Assembly: GCA_965224745.1 (NCBI GenBank)
Contig: CBDCZY010000010.1
Coordinates: 372,001 to 436,000, forward strand
DNA from: CBDCZY01 sp965224745
Lineage (GTDB): Bacteria; Pseudomonadota; Gammaproteobacteria; Methylococcales; Methylomonadaceae
Length of the DNA stretch: 64,000 bases
Direction of reading: 5' to 3'
Shown: piece after piece, positions 25,887 to 34,076 of the stretch
How positions within the stretch are numbered: position 1 is the first letter of the stretch
How the letters are laid out: each line of letters starts with the position of its first letter
Translations under genes and position numbers: made by a program
Notes under the pieces: model-generated
Told to the model about the DNA's origin: nothing
The model's input: the letters and a program-made list of their open reading frames with translations, nothing else
Database searches by the model: none

Positions 25887-26743
25887 CGCAAACCTGCTTG
25901 CGCAAAAGTATCGCAACTACTTACCTTGCCTGATTTAAGACCCTGGTGAAACCATCTGGTTCGTTGTTTTGCAGATCCATGTGTGAAAGCGTCGGGGTTT
26001 ACTGATCTGCCAGCCATTCTCAACATTCTGTCATCACCGACAGCCGCTGCAGCATTAAGCCCTTCCTCAATGTCTCCTTGTTCCAGTATATTTCTTTGTT
26101 GATGGCCATGATGTGCCCATACGCCGGCATAACAATCGGCTTGTAATTCCATCAGGACCGATAATGCGTTACCATCTTTTTTACTCGATCTCATCTGCAT
26201 TTTGCGTATCTTGTTGGAGGTACCTTCCAGGTTTTGAATATGATGACCCACCTCATGGGCTATGACATAAGCCACCGCAAAATCGCCATTCGCACCAAAA
26301 CGTCTTAGCTCATTAAGAAAGCCGGTGTCAAAGTATACATTTTGATCGGCAGGGCAATAAAATGGCCCGGTTGCAGAAGAATTCATACCGCAAGCTGATT
26401 GAACCATGTCTTGATAGACTACCAGTTTGGGTGGTTGGTAGCGGAAGTTTGATTCGCTGAATATTTTGTTCCAGGTGTCTTCGGTATCACCTAGAACGAC
26501 CTTTAAAAAGTCAACCACGTCATCATCTTGTTTGCTGGTTGGTTTTCTTTGAGCTGTTGGGCCGGCTTCAAAAGCGCCTCCACCCAAAGAGCTTAAGACT
26601 TCGAGGGGATTCTGTCCTAGTAGTAGACTGGCCACCAGCGCGAGTATTATCGTTCCCCCACCTAGCTTTAATCCGCGTGGTGCGGCGCTTAATCCTCTTC
26701 TATCTTCTACGTTAGAGCTTCTTCGGCCAGTTTTCCACCGCAT
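25883..26743 (-). CDS. ypfJ: Neutral zinc metallopeptidase (YpfJ family)
   Basis: The 286-aa protein has an N-terminal arginine-rich segment followed by one membrane helix (about residues 28-44, GGTIILALVASLLLGQ), then the conserved YpfJ region: ACGMNSSATGPFYCPADQNV, the zinc motif VIAHEVGHHIQN, and ELQADCYAGVWAHH with the third ligand. The peptidase part would face the periplasm. Its substrate is not known. The gene is convergent with hldD, overlapping by 4 bp. Confidence 0.92.
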   Translation of the reverse strand: MRWKTGRRSSNVEDRRGLSAAPRGLKLGGGTIILALVASLLLGQNPLEVLSSLGGGAFEAGPTAQRKPTSKQDDDVVDFLKVVLGDTEDTWNKIFSESNFRYQPPKLVVYQDMVQSACGMNSSATGPFYCPADQNVYFDTGFLNELRRFGANGDFAVAYVIAHEVGHHIQNLEGTSNKIRKMQMRSSKKDGNALSVLMELQADCYAGVWAHHGHQQRNILEQGDIEEGLNAAAAVGDDRMLRMAGRSVNPDAFTHGSAKQRTRWFHQGLKSGKVSSCDTFAQAGLR

Positions 26744-27105
26744 AATTTGTGTCCTCTCTGAGCACTTGGGATTTAGTTAGTAAATTCCGGAAATAAACGA
26801 GTATTCGATTAACTATAAGTTTTAGCAACTTTGGGCGATACTTTTTAAGCCATTGAAAAATATATTATTTTTAAAGGTGGGTATTCAAATTATACTGTTA
26901 GCCTCGATAGCATTTAAAAAAGAAGCATTGTTTTTCATGATGTTGCATATAGTTTTATAAAATGACTGAAACTCATGGGTAATCAGGAAAAACTATATCA
27001 TATTAAAATATAACACCGAAATATTTAAGCTGAAGTTTCCTAGAAATTCATTAAGCGACTAGGCGAAGCAACACGGTGGCCAGAGAATTAACAGGGTGAT
27101 TGCTT
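26744..27105. other. Intergenic, AT-rich
   Basis: About 360 bp with no supported gene. It contains the start region of the minus-strand ypfJ gene and ends at the hairpin repeat of 27106. Short tracts of A/T dominate and I see no clear promoter pair or RNA gene. Confidence 0.4.
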
Positions 27106-27263
27106 AGGAATGCGCACGGAATAAGTTCGGCAACTAGCGCGGGGTTTTTGTTTGTCTTCAAGGCGTGACAACAGGCGCATAGCAGGCTACGCAACTGTTG
27201 CCACAACACCGAAGACGGACAAAAAAGCAAGTGAGTTGTCGTAGTTATTTCGTGCACGTTCCT
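27106..27263 (+). repeat. MITE-like hairpin repeat, copy 4
   Basis: This 158-bp element has 30-bp imperfect terminal inverted repeats: the left end starts AGGAATGCGCACGGAATAAG and the reverse complement of the right end starts AGGAACGTGCACGAAATAAC. The internal stem is GTGACAACAG with CTGTTGCCAC (one mismatch). It is the closest relative of copy 3. Its right end abuts the 3' end of a dead transposase, so it may have inserted there. Confidence 0.82.
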
Positions 27264-27595
27264 GTATGGGGCAAATCCTATCCAAAGCAGCTTCGTCAAT
27301 GATGCGTCGAACATCTGAAAAAGCAATACTGGATCGCCCCTTCACTTTATGTCGACTTTCAGGATTGGCCTTTAATCGATCTGCATAAAGCCAGGTGACG
27401 GTTTTCGCCATCATACAAAAATTCAAATGGTTGGTCATGGGTTGTGTATTGCGACAATGACTGGTTTGACTGCCTATTTTCTGCTTGAGTTCTTTGAAGC
27501 CCGATTCAATCTTCTATCGCACACCGCAATACTCAATGATTTGTGTCGCGGATAAATCCAGATTCGTGGTAAACAGCGTAACCCATTGGTCTCCT
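27264..27595 (-). pseudogene. C-terminal remnant of a DDE transposase
   Basis: On the minus strand the frame reads DQWVTLFTTNLDLSATQIIE, then YCGVR, an in-frame TAG, KIESGFKELKQKIGSQTSH, TNHLNFCMMAKTVTWLYADR and GRSSIAFSDVRRII. The KIESGFKELK part is the typical C-terminal catalytic-glutamate region of IS4-like or related DDE transposases. A Trp codon before KIE has probably become TAG. The N-terminal part is absent and the far end runs into the hairpin repeat at 27263, so the gene is dead. Confidence 0.75.
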
Positions 27596-27841
27596 CAAAA
27601 ACTGGGAAACTCCAGTAAAAAAAAGGTCGGTCATTGCGTAATATGGGGCATTCAGCCTTTTGAAAACGATTCTATTTTTCTCTTACCATGACAGTCTCAT
27701 AAATATTTCGGCGTATTTGATGTGAAATATTTCATATTTTATATTTATAGTCAGTCGTATAATCGTAACCATAAAAGCAATGAAATAACCACGTAACTTG
27801 GTTTCGGAGCATTTTTCCTTCGAAGCTGGGACAAAGGAACA
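27596..27841. other. Upstream region of the FecR-TPR-barrel gene
   Basis: About 245 bp with no supported gene. It contains AT-rich sequence and a GGGACAAAGGA ribosome-site region just before the ATG at 27842. A promoter is expected here. Confidence 0.4.
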
Positions 27842-30800
27842 ATGAATAAGCTGGGTCTGATATGTATTTTAATTGTGTTAACGCTGCCATTTCGATTAGA
27901 GGCAGAACAACAAGGATGCGATGAAGTTCTGGCAAGGATATTATCGGTACAAGGCACCGTTGAAAAAAAACAACTGGAAGCCCCTGAGTGGATCAGAATA
28001 GAGAATGGCAGTCTGTTATGCGCCAATGAAACGATACGAACCTTAAAAAAAAGTCGAGCGACCGTCGAAGTGATTAACGAAACCATTGTCTCATTAGATG
28101 AAAGCACCACCCTCCTTTTTTCTAAAGAGGAAGATAACAGTCTTTACGCCTGGTTAGTTGATTTGTTTACAGGTAAAATTTTCTTGCGCAGCCGCGAGCC
28201 GCATCGTCTTAAAGTTAACACACCGTTTATCAACGCAGCCCATGAAGGCACCGAATTTATGGTGACGGTAGATGATGAAAAAGCCTCGGTACTGGTATTT
28301 GACGGTCAAGTGGCTGCCGACAATCCATACGGCAAAGTCACTGTAAAAAAAGGCCAGCAAGCGATCGCTTTCGAAGGTCAGGCACCGCAAATCAAACCGA
28401 TCAAGATTAGCCCGGAAGATGCCGTTCAGTGGATGCTGTATTATCCACCGATCCTCAATGATGATGTAGCCCCAGCGTCTCCCGGATCGCCTACTTACTT
28501 CAACCAACAAGCCGCAACCCTTCTCAACCTGGGTCGGGTTGAAGAAGCGCAATCGGCTATCGATCAAGCCAAATCGCTGGCACCTGAGAATGCCAATTCT
28601 TTGGCTCTGGAAGCCGTGATAGCTGTCACCAAAAACCGGGCTGATCGAGCGCTTGACCTGGCTTCACAAGCGGTCAAAAAAGACTCTCAATCGGCGGCTG
28701 CCCACATCGCTCATTCGTATGCGCAACAAGCAAAATTTAAGCTGGAAGACGCCTTAAAGACCATGGAAAAAGCCGTCAAAATCCAACCTGATCATGCTAT
28801 CGCCTGGGCGCGGTTGGCCGAGCTGCAATTATCGATGGGTGATCAGGACAGCGCTTTAGAATCAGCACAAACCGCCGAAAAACTTGATCCAACCTTGGCC
28901 CGAACCCAAATCATCCTGGGCTTTGCCGATCTTGCCCAAGTGGATATTGACGAAGCGCAACAAGCTTTCGAACAAGCCATCCAACTCGATTCAACTGATC
29001 CGCTGGCTCGATTGGGCTTGGGCTTAGCAAAAATCAGGCGAGGCGATGTCGAAGAAGGCACCAGAGACATGGAAGCCGCTGTCAGCCTTGATCCTGACAA
29101 CGCAGTGATGCGCAGCTACCTCGGCAAGGCTTACTACGAACTAAAAAACACCAGCTACGCCACCACTGAACTCGCCATCGCTAAAGAAAAAGACCCTAAA
29201 GACCCAACGCCGTGGTTCTATGACGCCATTCTTAAACAAACCACCAACCGGCCGGTTGAAGCGCTGCATGATATGCAGAAAGCGATTGAGTTGAATGATA
29301 ATCGGGCGGTTTATCGGTCGAGTTTGTTGTTGGATGAGGATTTGGCGGCGAGGAGTGCGGCTTTAGGACGGATTTACAATGATTTGGGATTTCAACGGCG
29401 CGGGTTAGTAGAAAGCTGGAAATCTTTAAATACAAACCCTACAAATTATTCGGCACATCGTTTTTTAGCGGATAATTATTCGAGAATACCGAGACATCAA
29501 ATTGCTCGTGTTAGTGAACTGCTTCAATCTCAGTTACTTCAACCGCTAAATGTAACGCCAATTCAACCTCAACTAGCAGAAAGTAACATGTTGCTGTTGA
29601 GTGGATTAGGACCCGTTACTACTTCATTCAATGAGTTTAATCCTCTTTACACGCGCAACCAGTTCACGTTGCAAACTTCTGGACTTGTTGGAGGTAATAA
29701 CACTTGGTCCGAAGATGTTGTTCATTCAGGGTTATGGAATAAATGGTCGTATAGTATTGGACAATTTCATTATGAGACCGATGGTTACAGGGAAAATAAC
29801 AAAATTAAACAAGATTTATATAACGCTTTTATTCAAGGACAAGTTACTAAAAACCTAAATACTCAGCTCGAATATCGTTACCGAGATTTAGAGCATGGAG
29901 ATCTATCACAAAATTGGAATTTAGATGTTGTTAACGAAAAGTTTAGGCGATTTTTACAATCTGAAATGATGCGATTAGGTCTTCGTTATTCAATTTCATC
30001 TGCGGATGATTTTTTGCTGTCATTGATGCATCTTGATGAAAAGGAAACAACAAATGAAAGTGATGGAAAGAATAATTTTAGAAACAAAGGTTATTTATTG
30101 GAAGGGCAAAATCTATATCAGTCAAACTTTTTAAAGATTACTTTTGGTGGAGGCTATTATCAAAATACTACGGATTTAACTTCTTTTTTGCCATTTTTGT
30201 CTGGTGTTACAAAATCTTGGCATTCAAATGGCTATTTTTATGGGTATCTTAACTATCCTAATTCCATAAATTGGACATTGGGGTTTGGCGTAGTAGCAAT
30301 TAACGATGAACGTCTGAATCAGAATAAAGATAATATCGTTTATCAAGTCAACCCAAAGTTTGGTCTTGTCTGGAATGTTTCGTCCAAAACAACAATTCGA
30401 TTGGCTCTATTCAGAAATAATCGCCGTTCATTCTTGAATAATCAAACTATTGAACCAACTCAAATTGCTGGTTTTAATCAATTATTTGATGATAATTTAG
30501 GAACGGATTATTTTAGATATGGAATAGGCATTGATCACGCTTTTACCCCTTCATTATTCTCAGGAATTGAAATATCAGCTCGAAATTTAAGAGTACCAGA
30601 AGGAAGTTGGGATAAAAAGGACAAGTGGAGAGAGCAACTACTAAATGCGTACATCAATTGGAACCCTTTACCTAAATGGAGCTTTAAAATTGCATATGAA
30701 TATGAAAGATTTAAAGATATCCGAGGAGTTATTAATCCTAATACTAATACGCACTTAGTAAATGTTAATTTAAATTACTTTCATCCAAGCGGTTTTTTTT

Positions 30801-31057
30801 CAACTATTGGTGGTAATTACGTTAATCAAAGAAAGAGTCAGTTTAATGAATTCAATCAGTCAAACTTTGGCCTTTTAAATTTTTCGGTTGGATTTAGGCT
30901 TCCGAAAAGATATGGAATTGTAAGTTTAGAGATTAAGAACCTACTAGATAAAAAATTCAATTACCAAGGGTTGAATTTTAGAACGTCTGAGAAAATTGAA
31001 AATGGTACTTTTCAACCCGAGAGGGTCATTTTTAGTAAAATTTTGTTTAATTTTTAA
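27842..31057 (+). CDS. FecR-domain, TPR-repeat protein with C-terminal outer-membrane barrel
   Basis: The 1071-aa protein begins with a signal peptide (LICILIVLTLPFRLEAE). Residues about 30-190 resemble a FecR domain (LARILSVQGTVEKK, NETIRTLKKSRATVEV, KVNTPFINAAHEGTEFMVTV, VLVFDGQVAADNP). Residues about 215-560 are tandem TPRs (AAAHIAHSYAQQAKFKLEDA, TDPLARLGLGLAKIRRGDVE). The last 470 residues alternate polar and aromatic residues, as in a beta-barrel, and end in an aromatic residue (ILFNF). The protein probably spans the outer membrane with FecR/TPR in the periplasm. G+C falls from about 52% to 37% near 29.4 kb. It is followed 70 bp later by a small membrane-anchored protein. Confidence 0.85.
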   Translation: MNKLGLICILIVLTLPFRLEAEQQGCDEVLARILSVQGTVEKKQLEAPEWIRIENGSLLCANETIRTLKKSRATVEVINETIVSLDESTTLLFSKEEDNSLYAWLVDLFTGKIFLRSREPHRLKVNTPFINAAHEGTEFMVTVDDEKASVLVFDGQVAADNPYGKVTVKKGQQAIAFEGQAPQIKPIKISPEDAVQWMLYYPPILNDDVAPASPGSPTYFNQQAATLLNLGRVEEAQSAIDQAKSLAPENANSLALEAVIAVTKNRADRALDLASQAVKKDSQSAAAHIAHSYAQQAKFKLEDALKTMEKAVKIQPDHAIAWARLAELQLSMGDQDSALESAQTAEKLDPTLARTQIILGFADLAQVDIDEAQQAFEQAIQLDSTDPLARLGLGLAKIRRGDVEEGTRDMEAAVSLDPDNAVMRSYLGKAYYELKNTSYATTELAIAKEKDPKDPTPWFYDAILKQTTNRPVEALHDMQKAIELNDNRAVYRSSLLLDEDLAARSAALGRIYNDLGFQRRGLVESWKSLNTNPTNYSAHRFLADNYSRIPRHQIARVSELLQSQLLQPLNVTPIQPQLAESNMLLLSGLGPVTTSFNEFNPLYTRNQFTLQTSGLVGGNNTWSEDVVHSGLWNKWSYSIGQFHYETDGYRENNKIKQDLYNAFIQGQVTKNLNTQLEYRYRDLEHGDLSQNWNLDVVNEKFRRFLQSEMMRLGLRYSISSADDFLLSLMHLDEKETTNESDGKNNFRNKGYLLEGQNLYQSNFLKITFGGGYYQNTTDLTSFLPFLSGVTKSWHSNGYFYGYLNYPNSINWTLGFGVVAINDERLNQNKDNIVYQVNPKFGLVWNVSSKTTIRLALFRNNRRSFLNNQTIEPTQIAGFNQLFDDNLGTDYFRYGIGIDHAFTPSLFSGIEISARNLRVPEGSWDKKDKWREQLLNAYINWNPLPKWSFKIAYEYERFKDIRGVINPNTNTHLVNVNLNYFHPSGFFSTIGGNYVNQRKSQFNEFNQSNFGLLNFSVGFRLPKRYGIVSLEIKNLLDKKFNYQGLNFRTSEKIENGTFQPERVIFSKILFNF

Positions 31058-31126
31058 GGAGGTTAGCTTCAATACAAAAAAAAATTCGATCTAAAAATTT
31101 AATATTAATTATCAGGGGAGAAAATC

Positions 31127-31636
31127 ATGTCTGAAACTGTAAATTTAACAAAACGAACAGTTTTTTTATTTATTTTAATGCTCATTATAGCGGTTATTCT
31201 TGCTTGCTATAATTGGTATGAAAAACAACATGCATATAAGCCAGTGCCTATTCCAAAAGACATTGCTGGAAAAAATGGAGTAATTCTGGATGGTAAACAA
31301 GTACCTCTAAGCGATGAGTTACAGAAGTTTGTAGAAGAAGAAGGTTACTTGTCTATGATGCTCGTTAATTCTGACGGAAAAATAAAATTGGTTGAACTTG
31401 GAGAAGGAAAAGATATTGAGCCATGTGGACTAATTGTAGGTACCAAAATTACAGGGAATTGTGATTTGAGTGGCCAACCTACTAATTTCAATCAAATTTT
31501 AATCTCAAGGTTCGTAAGAAACCCAAGTTGCAATAGGATTCAAATTGGAGGTGTTGTTTATACATATCATGACGGAAATGATAATTTTCCAAAATATTCC
31601 TGGTGGTGTGATGCCGCAGGTCTTCATAGTCACTAA
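31127..31636 (+). CDS. Hypothetical membrane-anchored periplasmic protein
   Basis: The 169-aa protein has one N-terminal helix (about residues 11-28, VFLFILMLIIAVILACYN) and a periplasmic region of about 135 aa with four cysteines (in EPCGLIV, ITGNCDL, NPSCNRI and WWCDAAG), which could form two disulfides. A GGGGAGAAAATC ribosome site precedes the ATG. I do not recognise the family. It follows the FecR-TPR-barrel gene at 70 bp and is low in G+C like that gene's second half, so it may be part of the same acquired segment. Confidence 0.7.
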   Translation: MSETVNLTKRTVFLFILMLIIAVILACYNWYEKQHAYKPVPIPKDIAGKNGVILDGKQVPLSDELQKFVEEEGYLSMMLVNSDGKIKLVELGEGKDIEPCGLIVGTKITGNCDLSGQPTNFNQILISRFVRNPSCNRIQIGGVVYTYHDGNDNFPKYSWWCDAAGLHSH

Positions 31637-31645
31637 GCCGGGTAG

Positions 31646-31670
31646 GGTGGGCAACGCTTTTCTGCCCACC
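31646..31670 (+). terminator. Hairpin after the small membrane protein
   Basis: GGTGGGCA and TGCCCACC form an 8-bp stem around a loop AACGCTTTTC, followed by TTAA. The same hairpin with the preceding GCCGGGTAG sequence recurs at 32361. It is a likely transcript end but lacks a long T-run. Confidence 0.6.
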
Positions 31671-31794
31671 TTAACTCTTCAACATAATGATTCCAGGTTA
31701 ATTCCTTCTGTAGATAAATAACAATAATTGAATTACGTCATGGTTTCGTCACTTGGAATATCAAATACTGTTTGTATATTTTAAGGAGAATAAA

Positions 31795-32340
31795 ATGAAA
31801 AAGGTGATCGTTCTAATAACAACACTGCTCTTTGCCTCGACAGCAACCGCCGAAAATGAAGCGGTGTATGACCCAGAAACAGGTTTGGTTGAAATTCCTG
31901 TTCTCACCGTTAAGGGTCAACCCGATAAGTTTTCTGTATCCATGCAAGAAAATGAAACGGAAAATTTATCTTTCACAGTGACCGACGCGATACCATATCC
32001 TTCAGGTGACAATTCGACAAACGAAGCGACTTACGATCCGGAAACAGGAATCGCTATTATTCCAGAGTTAATGGATTCGGGAGATGGCAATTTAACCGAG
32101 AGAATATTCACTTTAAAGTTGCAGCAATCTGAAGAATTATCTTGTGAAGTGAGTCAAAGACAGGAAAACTCGAATACTGGGGTGATTTCGGATGAAAACA
32201 TTTCTAATGTTAAACATCATTATAGGAAGTTACCACATATTCTTAATGTTACAATATATATAGATGGAACAACCTTCTGTAGGAAACTCGATATATCAAG
32301 TTATCCACCAAATTATATTGTTCTCGGTCCATGTGGTTGA
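31795..32340 (+). CDS. Hypothetical secreted protein with duplicated YDPETG motif
   Basis: The 181-aa protein has a signal peptide (KKVIVLITTLLFASTATAE) and a soluble periplasmic or secreted part. Two copies of a short motif are seen: NEAVYDPETGLVEIPVLTV and NEATYDPETGIAIIPELMD, about 50 residues apart. The second half has Cys at two sites (EELSCEV, TTFCRKL) and ends VLGPCG. The ATG at 31795 is chosen because AAGGAGAATAAA precedes it; the frame opens earlier at 31753. I do not recognise the family. Confidence 0.7.
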   Translation: MKKVIVLITTLLFASTATAENEAVYDPETGLVEIPVLTVKGQPDKFSVSMQENETENLSFTVTDAIPYPSGDNSTNEATYDPETGIAIIPELMDSGDGNLTERIFTLKLQQSEELSCEVSQRQENSNTGVISDENISNVKHHYRKLPHILNVTIYIDGTTFCRKLDISSYPPNYIVLGPCG

Positions 32341-32360
32341 GAAGCCGGGTAGCCGGGTAG

Positions 32361-32385
32361 GGTGGGCAACGTTTTTCTGCCCACC
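32361..32385 (+). terminator. Hairpin after the secreted protein (same sequence as at 31646)
   Basis: GGTGGGCA pairs with TGCCCACC around AACGTTTTTC. The segment from GCCGGGTAGGGTGGGC onward is almost identical to that at 31646, with one base changed in the loop and an additional GCCGGGTA unit in front. This makes it a small repeat family that also works as a terminator-like hairpin. Confidence 0.6.
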
Positions 32386-32467
32386 TTAAATCTCTAGATT
32401 CTAACAAAACAGGCAAGGTCGGTAATTTGTCATGTACCAGATAAGCTAACTACTAGCCATTGTTCAA

Positions 32468-33259
32468 TTAATCGCACCCAGCAAGGGTTCGATAGTCTTC
32501 AAGCAAACCAACATCTTCAACATTTTTGGATATGTTTTGTTGTAGCAGATGGACATTCTTTTCTTGAAAAAACCCTAAATAAGTATTGGTGTCGCTATAG
32601 TAGCGATAGATATAATCCTCCCAGAAAATGGAGTCTGTAGAAGCAGGGCTTAACAATGCTGGATATTTTTTTTCAGCCCATTGAAATAAGCATTCTGCCG
32701 TTTTAGCAAAGTTTGATGTGCCTGTTATTTGCCCTATAGTAGAAACAGGATCAATGACGGTTGCGATTTCTCTCCCCGAATGTACGATACCGTTATTGAA
32801 CTTACTTAGTACGTTCAGCGGGGTTATAGGTGACTCGTCTTCATCCCGCATATTAAAAAATTTTATCTCGTCGCCCTCAACCAGAAATATTGCACTTTTA
32901 AACTGATAGCGTCCATTTTGTATTTCACCTATGGTTTCTGCGTCACGCGTTTCCTGTGAGTATCGTTTATACCAAAAACCGTTACTAGGAACGTTTCCTC
33001 CGCTGCTGGACAAAAGGAACCCTGTGTCATCTGCATCAGCAACACGAACCGAACTATTTCCATGTATTTTAAGCAGCCGAAAGTTGTTTTGATCGAGCAT
33101 TGTAATTACAAAACCTTCGTTATGGATCTTCCAAACACCGAAATTTACTGCTTTGCCTTCGGGTGCAATCAGATTGATATCGGGCAAGGTCTCCGAGACA
33201 ACGCTTGTGTTCGCAACGACAAGAAACAGGTATACGAAAATCGCAGGTATTCTAGACAT
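32468..33259 (-). CDS. Hypothetical secreted protein with C-terminal repeat-type domain
   Basis: The 263-aa protein has a signal peptide (IPAIFVYLFLVVANTSVVSE). Residues about 30-150 are a beta-rich region with an MLDQNNFRLLKIHG-like pattern. The last 80 residues (AECLFQWAEKKYPALLSPA, YRYYSDTNTYLGF, DVGLLEDYRTLAGC) match a small domain common at the C-terminus of secreted proteins in beta- and gammaproteobacteria; its function is unknown to me. It is convergent with the preceding secreted protein gene. The start is an ATG at 33259. Confidence 0.75.
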   Translation of the reverse strand: MSRIPAIFVYLFLVVANTSVVSETLPDINLIAPEGKAVNFGVWKIHNEGFVITMLDQNNFRLLKIHGNSSVRVADADDTGFLLSSSGGNVPSNGFWYKRYSQETRDAETIGEIQNGRYQFKSAIFLVEGDEIKFFNMRDEDESPITPLNVLSKFNNGIVHSGREIATVIDPVSTIGQITGTSNFAKTAECLFQWAEKKYPALLSPASTDSIFWEDYIYRYYSDTNTYLGFFQEKNVHLLQQNISKNVEDVGLLEDYRTLAGCD

Positions 33260-33758
33260 TTAACTCCTCCCATTATTTTTGTTAGGTAAAAAAATACCAT
33301 ATTGAAAACGCAAACTCAAGATTCGCCCGTAAGACAGGAAACAACAAGGGTGTTATATCATTCTTAAATAACTTAAAAAAAGTGTGACTGAAAAACAAGA
33401 CACTCATTTTTATACAAGTGTTTAGTTAAAATACAGGCGCGTGCTGTATTGGAAAAATTTGCCGGACAGATTGGTTTGGAAGGTTGTGAACAACTGGCTC
33501 GAGAGTTAGATTAGCAGTATTTAGATGACTACTGATGATCTATACTTTAACCTGCTGTTTAAATTAGGCATGTTACATGTCAAAGTACACCTTGAGTTTT
33601 GGTTATAGAAATGGATGGATAACATTGTTTGCTTTTTTGTAATGATTCTTCATTGTCAGGGATAAATGAAACTGACCTATTCGCTGGGCGTGTTATCAGG
33701 TCAAAGAATGTAGCCAAGTAATATTTACAACCGCTTCACTGCGTTTTATAAATTAAGG
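33260..33758. other. Intergenic region before the acetate symporter genes
   Basis: About 500 bp. One short frame at about 33440-33514 reads AVLEKFAGQIGLEGCEQLAR and stops; it could be a decayed end of another gene, but is too short to name. The remainder is AT-rich and should hold the promoter of the yjcH-actP pair; no clear operator is visible. Confidence 0.4.
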
Positions 33759-33764
33759 ATGAAA

Positions 33765-34076
33765 ATGAGTGCTGATCTCTATGAGCAAGTAAAAAACAAC
33801 CCAAAATTCCACCAGCTGGTCAGTAAGCGTGCACGGCTGGCATGGGGATTATCATCGATCATCTTATTGATGTATTTTTCGTTTATTCTGCTGATTGCCT
33901 TTTTACCGGAATTTCTAGGGCAACCGATTAGTGCGACTAGCTTGATTACTATGGGTATCCCGGTTGGCTTGTTTATCATTGTTACATCATTTTTATTAAC
34001 GGGAATCTATATTAGCAAAGCCAACAAGGAGTATGATCAAATCACTCAGCAAATTATCGATGAGGCTCAACAATGA
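33765..34076 (+). CDS. yjcH: DUF485 membrane protein (YjcH)
   Basis: The 103-aa protein has two membrane helices (about residues 27-48 and 60-80) with the family segments VKNNPKFHQLVSKRARLAWG near the N-terminus and GIYISKANKEYDQI near the C-terminus. DUF485 proteins are found with ActP acetate symporters; they are thought to be an accessory subunit. I prefer the ATG at 33765 over 33759 because AAGG is better spaced from it. It overlaps actP by 4 bp (ATGA), so the two are co-translated. Confidence 0.9.
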   Translation: MSADLYEQVKNNPKFHQLVSKRARLAWGLSSIILLMYFSFILLIAFLPEFLGQPISATSLITMGIPVGLFIIVTSFLLTGIYISKANKEYDQITQQIIDEAQQ

